Source: JBGPBY01 sp041481485
GTDB taxonomy: Bacteria; Acidobacteriota; Terriglobia; 20CM-2-55-15
NCBI GenBank assembly: GCA_041481485.1
Contig: JBGPBY010000056.1
Coordinates: 1 to 20,383, forward strand
Length of the DNA: 20,383 nucleotides
Reading direction: 5' to 3'
Numbering within the stretch: the first letter of the stretch is position 1; every line of letters starts with the position of its first letter. The notes under the pieces are model-generated. The model was given only the letters and a program-made list of their open reading frames with translations, was not told the origin of the DNA and searched no databases. A program made the position numbers and the translations under genes. Below are positions 14,360 to 20,383 of this stretch, in pieces.

Positions 14360-16893
14360 CAAAGTGGATTGCCGGTGCCGCCGCAATTTGTACCGGCACC
14401 GCGTTACTGATTGCGCAGGCGCCGGCGACTAAGACGGCCGCGGCCGTTACAGTGCCCGCGCAAGCAGCGACTGCCAAATCCTATCGTGCATTTCTCAATC
14501 AATACTGCGTCGGCTGTCACAACACAAAGGCGCCACAGCCGGCGTCGCATCCGGTGGATCTCGAGAAAGCCAGCCTCGACAATGTTCTCGCCGACGCGGA
14601 AACCTGGGAGCGCGTCCTCCGCAAGCTGAGTGTTCGCGCCATGCCGCCGCAGAACTTGCCGCACCCTCAGGAGACCGACTACGTTGGCTTCACGACATGG
14701 CTTGCAAATTCGCTGGATCGGGCGTGGGCCGCACGCGGTCCGTCTCCAGGCAGTTACGTGGTTCACCGGCTGAACCGTTCGGAGTACGGCAACGCCATTC
14801 GCGACCTGCTTGCGCTTGACGTGGACGTCTCCTCGTTGCTGCCGAGCGACAATGCCGACTTCGGTTTCGACAATATCGCGGCATCGCTGAAGACTTCACC
14901 GATGTTGCTCGACCGGTATATTACGGCGGCGCAGCGCATCAGCACCCTCGCCGTGGGGAACCCGAAGGCGCTGCCCGGCACCGCAGAGTATTCGATCAGC
15001 CGCGAGTTCAGTCAGAACGCGTACATCGAGGGGCTGCCGCTTGGAACGCGAGGCGGGACCATTGTGCGTCACATCTTTCCGGCCGATGGAGAATACAAAC
15101 TGGCTGCCCGTTTGTTCCGCGGCGTTGAAGAGGGATATGTTGGCGTTGAAGGTAACGACACGCCACACACCTTTGTCATCACGATCGACGGGGACGAAGT
15201 GTTCTCGACCACGATTGGCGGTCCCAAAGATCACGAGGATCAGGCAAAGTCACTTACCGAAATGAAGCCCGTCATCGATGCGCGATTGACGGCCAGTGTG
15301 AAGGTGACTGCCGGACCGCACGATGTGGGCTTCACCTGGCGCGAGCGTCCGGCACAACGGCAGGATGTGTGGCAGCCGTCGCTGCGCGACAGTCAGGAAA
15401 TTCACATGGTGGGCGGTATGCCAAAGATCCGCACCGCACTTATTGAAGGCCCCTACAACGTGACCGGTGTGAGCGCATCGCCCAGCCGGGACCGGATCTT
15501 CGTGTGCCGGCCAGCCTTGGTTAAAGAGGCGTGGGGGGACCGGCCGGCTGTGAACGGGGCGCCGAAGGCGACGTACCGAAGCGATCCGGCCGGTGGGCCC
15601 GACGCTAAAGAAGAAACAGCGTGTGCGACACGCATCCTTACAAACTTAACTCGCCGAGCGTATCGGCGGCCCGTTACCGCGGCCGACGTTCAGGCGCCCT
15701 TCGATTTCTATAAGCAGGCTCGCCAGAGCGGTGAGACGTTCGATGCGGGCATTCGCGCCGGACTGACTCGGGTGCTGTCGAGCACATCCTTTATTTATCG
15801 AATGGAAGGCGATGCCGCAGGCGTAAAGCCGGGCGCCGCACACGCGGTGAGCGACGTGGAGTTGGCGTCACGCCTGTCGTTCTTCCTGTGGAGCAGCATC
15901 CCCGACGAAAAGTTGCTCGACCTCGCTGCCTCCGGCCAGCTTCGCCAGCCCGGCGTGCTGGCCGCGCAGGTGAAGCGGATGCTTTCAGATAAACGCGCAG
16001 ACGCGTTTGTCACGAACTTCACTGGCCAGTGGCTGCAGCTGCGAAACCTCGAGTCCAAAGTGTCACCCGACCTGTTGATGTTCCCTGAATTCGATGACAA
16101 CATCCGGAAGGCCTTTCGCCGCGAAACCGAGATGCTTTTCGGTTATATCCTGCGCAACGACCGCAGTGCGATGGAGCTGTTGACCGCCGACTACACGTTC
16201 CTCAACGAGCGGCTTGCGAAACATTACGGAATTCCGGGAGTTTACGGAGAGCGTTTCCGCAAGGTCCAATTGACGGATCCAAATCGCTTTGGTCTGTTCG
16301 GTCATGGCAGTGTCCTGTCGTTGACGGCGCTGGCCACGCGGACGTCGCCGGTATTCCGCGGCGTGTACGTGTTGACGACGTTTCTCGACACGCCTCCTCC
16401 TCCGCCACCTCCGAATGTTCCGGCTCTCGAAGAGAGCAATAAAGGGAAGGAAACGGCGTCGAAGTCCGTCCGTGATCAACTTGAACTGCACCGGCAGAAC
16501 CCGGCTTGTGCATCTTGCCATCGGGTGATTGACCCGCCGGGTTTCGCGCTCGAGAATTTCAACTCTGTGGGGCAGTGGCGTACGGTCATGGACAACGGTG
16601 CAAAGATCGATGCCAATGGCGTTCTGGCCGACGGCGCCCGGCTGAGCGGGCCCATCGATTTGCGGAAGGCCATCGTGGCACGCCCAGAAGCTTTTGCCAC
16701 GGTCATCACCGAGCGTATGATGGTTTACGGGCTGGGCCGTGGGCTCGAACCGGCCGATATGCCGGTTGTTCGCCGCATTGTGAAGAGGTCCGGACAGAAC
16801 GGTTACAGCCTGAGCACTATTGTTAATGAAATTATCGCAAGCGCGCCGTTCCAGATGCGGACGCGACTGGAACCCGATCGAGAAGGGGAGTAA
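14356..16893 (+). CDS. DUF1587/1595/1592/1588/1585 haem c protein (complete)
   Basis: 845 residues, 4-base overlap with the ankyrin gene. Signal peptide about 1-22. Domains in order: an N-terminal cytochrome-like part with haem motif CVGCH (51-55); DUF1587 from about 131 (VVHRLNRSEYGNAIRDLL); a beta-rich region at about 235-380 that may be a carbohydrate-binding-like sandwich (FPADGEYKLAARLFRG); DUF1595 at about 418-480 (LTRRAYRRPVTAADV); DUF1592 from about 497 (ELASRLSFFLWSSIPDEKLL); DUF1588 from about 644 with seven consecutive prolines (680-686) and a second haem motif CASCH (718-722); and DUF1585 at about 760-832. It is probably periplasmic or surface-exposed, with two covalently bound haems. 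The reaction is unknown; electron transfer or oxidative attack on a polymer are both possible. It is the full-length counterpart of the fragment at 1-504. Confidence 0.93.
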   Translation: MTKWIAGAAAICTGTALLIAQAPATKTAAAVTVPAQAATAKSYRAFLNQYCVGCHNTKAPQPASHPVDLEKASLDNVLADAETWERVLRKLSVRAMPPQNLPHPQETDYVGFTTWLANSLDRAWAARGPSPGSYVVHRLNRSEYGNAIRDLLALDVDVSSLLPSDNADFGFDNIAASLKTSPMLLDRYITAAQRISTLAVGNPKALPGTAEYSISREFSQNAYIEGLPLGTRGGTIVRHIFPADGEYKLAARLFRGVEEGYVGVEGNDTPHTFVITIDGDEVFSTTIGGPKDHEDQAKSLTEMKPVIDARLTASVKVTAGPHDVGFTWRERPAQRQDVWQPSLRDSQEIHMVGGMPKIRTALIEGPYNVTGVSASPSRDRIFVCRPALVKEAWGDRPAVNGAPKATYRSDPAGGPDAKEETACATRILTNLTRRAYRRPVTAADVQAPFDFYKQARQSGETFDAGIRAGLTRVLSSTSFIYRMEGDAAGVKPGAAHAVSDVELASRLSFFLWSSIPDEKLLDLAASGQLRQPGVLAAQVKRMLSDKRADAFVTNFTGQWLQLRNLESKVSPDLLMFPEFDDNIRKAFRRETEMLFGYILRNDRSAMELLTADYTFLNERLAKHYGIPGVYGERFRKVQLTDPNRFGLFGHGSVLSLTALATRTSPVFRGVYVLTTFLDTPPPPPPPNVPALEESNKGKETASKSVRDQLELHRQNPACASCHRVIDPPGFALENFNSVGQWRTVMDNGAKIDANGVLADGARLSGPIDLRKAIVARPEAFATVITERMMVYGLGRGLEPADMPVVRRIVKRSGQNGYSLSTIVNEIIASAPFQMRTRLEPDREGE

Positions 16894-16898
16894 ACACC

Positions 16899-18230
16899 AT
16901 GATCATCACGAAGAAACACCTGTCCCGCCGCACGTTCCTGCGCGGTACGTTTGGCGCCACGCTCGCGCTGCCGCTGCTCGATGCGATGGCGCCTGCTTTG
17001 TCTGCACAGTCCAAAGCTGCGGCAGCGCCGTTTCGCTTTGGGACGGTGTATCTCCCCTGCGGAATCTATCCGGACACCTGGCATCCCGAAGCCGCCGGCT
17101 CCGGCTTCACGTTCAAGCCGGTAATGCAGCCGATGGAAAAGCATCGTTCGCACCTTGTCACGATCAGCAACATGACGGCGCCATGGGGTGAGTCCGTTCA
17201 CGTGGGAGCCAGCACCGCGTTCCTGAACGGCGTGGGCCCGGCAGCAGACCGTCAGGGCACGGGCGACATGTTTGGCAAGATTCAATCGAAGAAAACGCTC
17301 GACCAATTCATCGCCGACGTCGTGGCGGGCGACACTCCGCTGCGATCAATTGAGGTGGGCACCGAGGACATGGGAACATCCGTCGGCGCCTGCGACGGCT
17401 TCCCGTGCACGTTCTTCAATACCCTCGCGTGGCGCAGCGACACGAGCCCGTTGCCGGTAGCCATCAATCCGCGCGTGACGTTCGAGCGGATGTTCGGCGA
17501 AGCCGGAGCATCCGATGAACGCTGGGCCCGGCTCAAGGAAAGACAGAGCCTGCTCGACTCGGTCAGCGTGGAGACCCGCAAGCTCAAAGGCAAGCTTGGC
17601 GCTCCCGACCGCGTGATCTTCGACGAATACCTGAGCAACATCCGAGACGTCGAGCAGCAGCTCAATCGCATGGAGAAGCGGCTGGATACACTCACTGGGA
17701 TTCCGGATGCGCCGGTCGGCCTGCCCGAAGCATTCGACGATCATCTGACCGTCACCTACAACCTGATGCACCTGGCGCTTCAGGGCGACATGAGCCGCGT
17801 ATTCACGTTCATGCTCGGACACGAACCTACGGATCGCAGCTATCCGCACCTCGGAATTCCGGAGACTCACCACAGCGTTTCGCACCACGGAAATGACGCC
17901 GAGAAGATGACCAAGTACGCAAAGATTGCAACGTATCAGATGGTCAAGCTTTCCGAGTTCGTCGACAAACTGAAAGCCACGCCGGACGGCGACGGTAACC
18001 TGCTCGACCACTCGCTGATCTACTTCGGCAGCGGCATGAGCAACGGCAACCTCCACGATCGCAGCAACCCGCCGGCCCTGCTGCTCGGTGGTGCGAATGG
18101 CAAGCTGAAAGGCGATCGCCACATCGTGGCCCAAAAGGAGCCGACCGCGAACCTGCTGCTGGCGATCGCGAATCTCTACGGGGCTCAGATCGACAAGTTT
18201 GGAGCCAGCACCGGACGGCTCGACCTGTAG
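16899..18230 (+). CDS. Tat-exported DUF1552 domain protein (copy 2)
   Basis: 443 residues. The ATG at 16899 follows the DUF1592 stop by 5 bases and uses an AAGGGGAG ribosome binding site inside the upstream gene. The Tat signal is clear: SRRTFLRG near residue 9, hydrophobic LALPLLDAM, cleavage near ALSAQ. The body parallels copy 1 at 521-1804 (ITISNMTAPWG versus VVSGLRNKGG regions, RDVEQQLNRMEK, and the C-terminal LLDHSLIYFGSGMSNGNLHD). Histidine-rich patches HEPTDRSYPHLGIPETHHSVSHHG could form a metal site, as expected for an alkaline-phosphatase-like fold, but that is inference. It closes the second cluster and faces the pectinesterase gene on the opposite strand. Confidence 0.92.
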   Translation: MIITKKHLSRRTFLRGTFGATLALPLLDAMAPALSAQSKAAAAPFRFGTVYLPCGIYPDTWHPEAAGSGFTFKPVMQPMEKHRSHLVTISNMTAPWGESVHVGASTAFLNGVGPAADRQGTGDMFGKIQSKKTLDQFIADVVAGDTPLRSIEVGTEDMGTSVGACDGFPCTFFNTLAWRSDTSPLPVAINPRVTFERMFGEAGASDERWARLKERQSLLDSVSVETRKLKGKLGAPDRVIFDEYLSNIRDVEQQLNRMEKRLDTLTGIPDAPVGLPEAFDDHLTVTYNLMHLALQGDMSRVFTFMLGHEPTDRSYPHLGIPETHHSVSHHGNDAEKMTKYAKIATYQMVKLSEFVDKLKATPDGDGNLLDHSLIYFGSGMSNGNLHDRSNPPALLLGGANGKLKGDRHIVAQKEPTANLLLAIANLYGAQIDKFGASTGRLDL

Positions 18231-18366
18231 ACGAGAGCGCAAGCTCTCCGTGGAGAAGGCAGAATCCTTCGCTCCCTGACGAGCGGTTCCGTCGATTTGC
18301 GCGATCATCTGCTGCACGTAGGACCGGCAACGCAGGAGATCACAATCACTGTGTCGAAGTGAGGGT

Positions 18367-18460
18367 TCCCCAATGTAGGGGCGGTCTATGACCGCCCACA
18401 ATTTTGAGGAATGCAATCCGCCAAATTGTGGGCGGTCATAGACCGCCCCTACATTGGGGA
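18367..18460. repeat. REPIN-type inverted repeat, copy 2 (possible bidirectional terminator)
   Basis: The arms 18367-18404 and 18423-18460 are perfect 38-base reverse complements with an 18-base loop, the strongest fold-back in the window. The core is GTAGG, then GGCGGTC-TAT-GACCGCC. Compared with copies 1 and 3, the outer C-G pair of the small hairpin is G-C, a compensatory change. The element sits between the convergent ends of the DUF1552 gene (18230) and the pectinesterase gene (18472), where such a stem could stop transcription from both sides. Confidence 0.88.
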
Positions 18461-18471
18461 CTGGGTCGCTT

Positions 18472-20235
18472 CTATTTAATCACCACCACGGCGGCCGCGC
18501 TTGTGGCGGAGCCTGACGCATTCGTCACAGTTACGGTATAGCGCGACGCATCTGCCGGCTTCACATTCGTTCGCGTCAATGTCGGTTCTGTCGCGCCGCG
18601 AATCGGCATGCCATTATCGCGCCACTGGTATGTCGCCTCGGGAACGGTGGCCACTTTCACGCGGATCGTCATGGACTGTCCGTCACCAGTCATCTCCGCT
18701 TCCGGCGCGGATAGAATCAGGGGCGCCATCGCGGGAGTCCAGCGGAGAACGTAAGCGGGATTGCTGTAGTTGGCGATGATCTCCGCGTCCTTTTCTTTTG
18801 TCAGCTGCTTCGATTCCGGTTTACGCTGGCTGACATCGACCGGCTTGCCGTCACTCGCGTTCGTGCTGTTGTATTCCCAGAAATGCATGTTCGTGACATC
18901 GCCACCCATCGCACCCCAGCCCGCCGGGCTGATCCCTTCGAGTTTCGCGTTGATCAGCACTGCTTCCGCATTGGGATACGCGCGGCCATTGTTGATCGGC
19001 GCTCGTGCAAGTTCCGTAGTGCCGGTACCGCGCTTCCTGAACGTGCAGTCCAGGAAGACGTTGCCGTGATTCGCTGCGGTATTTCGAATCCACATAAAGA
19101 CGCCATTCGATTGCATTTCGCATCGATTGAAAAACGCGGGGCCGCGGCCAAGGATGGTGTCGCCATCGCCGACAATAAGACTGTCTGTGATGTACACCGG
19201 CCCGTTCACCTGCAGCGCGTCACCGGATCCCACGACGGTGACATGGCTCAGTATGTTCCGGTCACCCATCAGCAACAGACCTTCGGCCTGACCTCGCGCG
19301 GTTGTCTTGATCGTGAGGTTCACAAGATGAATATCGGTGGAGTTATCTCCCATGAAGGCCGCGCGGCGCGACGGAAAAGTGCCCGGCCATTCGTTGGTGC
19401 TGATGTTCGACGGATGCGGATTGAACACCTCGTTGTTTGCGTAGAAGACGACGACCTTGTCCCGGTCCTCTCCAAGCAGCGTCATGTTCGTCTTGTTGCG
19501 AAAATAGACGATATCCTCATATTCGCCGTTTCGAATGAAGATCGTGACACGGCGCAGGTTGCGGTCCGGAACGAAATCGATCGCGCCTTGAACTGTATTG
19601 AAATCTCCGGTGCCGTTGGCAGTAACCACAACACGTGTGGAATCGCCACGAGGCGCAGAGCGCTTAGTAGTGAACGTCCATCCGCTGGGCCCGCTGATCC
19701 CCTTGAAGCTTCCGTCTGGAAGGCTCAGGACGCCGGGATCCATTTGCACGTAATACGTCTTGTTGTATTGCAGAAGATTGTGGTGCAGATAGATCGTCGC
19801 AACATTCCCGTGGACGATGATCGGATAGAAGTGAAATCCATCCGTGAATCCGCCGATGATCGTGAGTTGATACTCACGCGAGGTGGGCGCTGCCCCGCCC
19901 GACGGAGTGCCTGGAGTCACAGTCGCGTTGGATTGATGAGGGCGGGAGTAGTCGTACGGTGTCGGGATATACGGCGCAGCGGGACCGGTCACTCCGGCCG
20001 TTGGTCCCGGAGGAATGCTCATATCCAGCGTGTCGACGAGCTTGTTGTCCGATGCGTCATAAACGCGAATCTGTCCGGACTTTCCAATCGCCGGCGCGCT
20101 CGGAAACGTCAGCACCAGATGCGTGTCGGGATTCACGTTTGTCGCCCTGTTTGACGGAAATATCGACTGTGCGGACGCCGCCGCCGCAAACCACAAAAAA
20201 GATCCCACCAGTAGGACTGAGCGATGTTTACTCAT
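18472..20235 (-). CDS. Secreted pectin methylesterase-like protein (CE8) with Ig-like domains
   Basis: 587 residues. I chose the ATG at 20235 because MSKHRSVLLVGSFLWFAAAASAQ is a normal Sec signal peptide; a GTG at 20283 would add 16 residues. Domains: an SbsA-type Ig-like (Big_5) domain at about 24-192 (IFPSNRATNVNPDTHLVLTF), a pectinesterase beta-helix at about 200-460 (TGDFNTVQGAIDFVP, GEYEDIVYFRNKTNMTLLGE), and a C-terminal Ig-like domain at about 505-587 (ATYQWRDNGMPIRG). Against the carrot enzyme, Gln113 is Gln316 (in GQAEGL), Asp136 is Asp339 (GSGDAL), Asp157 is Asp359 (GDGDTILG) and Arg225 is Arg411 (in LARAP). Gln135 appears as Gly338. It should remove methyl esters from homogalacturonan outside the cytoplasm, if active. 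The stop codon faces copy 2 of the inverted repeat. Confidence 0.87.
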   Translation of the reverse strand: MSKHRSVLLVGSFLWFAAAASAQSIFPSNRATNVNPDTHLVLTFPSAPAIGKSGQIRVYDASDNKLVDTLDMSIPPGPTAGVTGPAAPYIPTPYDYSRPHQSNATVTPGTPSGGAAPTSREYQLTIIGGFTDGFHFYPIIVHGNVATIYLHHNLLQYNKTYYVQMDPGVLSLPDGSFKGISGPSGWTFTTKRSAPRGDSTRVVVTANGTGDFNTVQGAIDFVPDRNLRRVTIFIRNGEYEDIVYFRNKTNMTLLGEDRDKVVVFYANNEVFNPHPSNISTNEWPGTFPSRRAAFMGDNSTDIHLVNLTIKTTARGQAEGLLLMGDRNILSHVTVVGSGDALQVNGPVYITDSLIVGDGDTILGRGPAFFNRCEMQSNGVFMWIRNTAANHGNVFLDCTFRKRGTGTTELARAPINNGRAYPNAEAVLINAKLEGISPAGWGAMGGDVTNMHFWEYNSTNASDGKPVDVSQRKPESKQLTKEKDAEIIANYSNPAYVLRWTPAMAPLILSAPEAEMTGDGQSMTIRVKVATVPEATYQWRDNGMPIRGATEPTLTRTNVKPADASRYTVTVTNASGSATSAAAVVVIK

Positions 20236-20320
20236 TGTTGTGACTACGAGTATCACGATTACCGCAGAAAAGGAAACAGGCACGGATAGAAGGTGATGCG
20301 CCCTTTTGAATTCCCCTGTA

Positions 20321-20383
20321 GGCGCGGTCTATGACCGCGCGCGATCCCGAATTGAGCGACTGTGCGCGGTCATAGACCGCGCC
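20321..20383. repeat. REPIN-type inverted repeat, copy 3 (cut by window end)
   Basis: The arms 20321-20340 and 20364-20383 are perfect 20-base reverse complements with a 23-base loop, and the left arm is preceded by CTGTA as in copy 1. The right arm should continue past the window end (TACAG expected). The C-G outer pair matches copy 1, not copy 2. The element lies about 85 bases upstream of the pectinesterase start codon. Confidence 0.8.

Noticed and set aside
13091..14386. Minus-strand open frame of 431 codons opposite the second ankyrin gene
   Set aside because: Same reason: antisense shadow of repeated coding sequence, no signal or motif.
18883..20154. Plus-strand open frame of 423 codons opposite the pectinesterase gene
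   Set aside because: The pectinesterase on the minus strand has clear catalytic motifs and a signal peptide; the + frame has none.
20236..20283. GTG at 20283 as pectinesterase start
   Set aside because: It gives a double hydrophobic N-terminus without a ribosome binding site; the ATG at 20235 begins a standard signal peptide.
1..20383. tRNA, rRNA, CRISPR arrays, insertion-sequence transposases, riboswitches
   Set aside because: Looked for on both strands by eye; no cloverleaf, array of spaced direct repeats, transposase motif or known aptamer core was seen.

Overview
The window is a stretch of moderately GC-rich bacterial chromosome, densely coding, with almost all genes on the + strand. 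The best guess for the source is an Acidobacteriota member from soil. The reasons are the pairing of DUF1587/1595/1592/1588/1585 haem-c proteins with Tat-exported DUF1552 proteins and exported ankyrin proteins, an ABC-2 permease fused to an M1 peptidase, and a pectin methylesterase with Ig-like domains. This is inferred from gene content alone; there is no rRNA or tRNA in the window to confirm it.

Layout. 1-4249: the 3' end of a DUF1592-type haem protein, a Tat-exported DUF1552 protein, an exported ankyrin-repeat protein and a Tat-like exported metallo-beta-lactamase-fold protein with part of its metal site replaced. These are tightly packed and look like one operon. 4352-6285: a two-gene operon with a 4-base overlap. 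It encodes a GHMP kinase that closely resembles plant galacturonokinase and a sugar-1-phosphate nucleotidyltransferase, together a probable galacturonate to UDP-galacturonate salvage route. 6286-6589: a gap dominated by a perfect 29-bp inverted repeat of the REPIN type. 6590-11043: an ABC ATPase and a 1191-residue ABC-2 permease/M1 aminopeptidase fusion. 11044-12682: an accessory patch with a small membrane protein followed at once by an attC-like integron recombination site, then a type II toxin-antitoxin pair. 12683-18230: a second ankyrin, DUF1592-type and DUF1552 cluster, a paralogue of the first in a different gene order. 18231-18471: a second REPIN, a 38-bp perfect stem lying between convergent genes. 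18472-20235: a pectin methylesterase-like protein on the minus strand. 20321-20383: a third REPIN, cut by the window end.

How the genes may work together. The two DUF1592/DUF1552/ankyrin clusters look like a recurring envelope system of unknown function, containing an exported c-type haem protein, a Tat-folded partner and a periplasmic repeat scaffold. Finding it twice with only about 8 kb between the copies is the strongest sign that these genes form a functional unit. The galacturonokinase operon and the pectinesterase share a pectin theme: the esterase would de-esterify homogalacturonan outside the cytoplasm, and the kinase and nucleotidyltransferase would activate free galacturonic acid inside it. 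Depolymerases and an uptake system are not in the window, so this link is inference. The three REPIN copies share the core GCGGTCTATGACCGC behind a GTAG tetranucleotide and show a compensatory base-pair change between copies.
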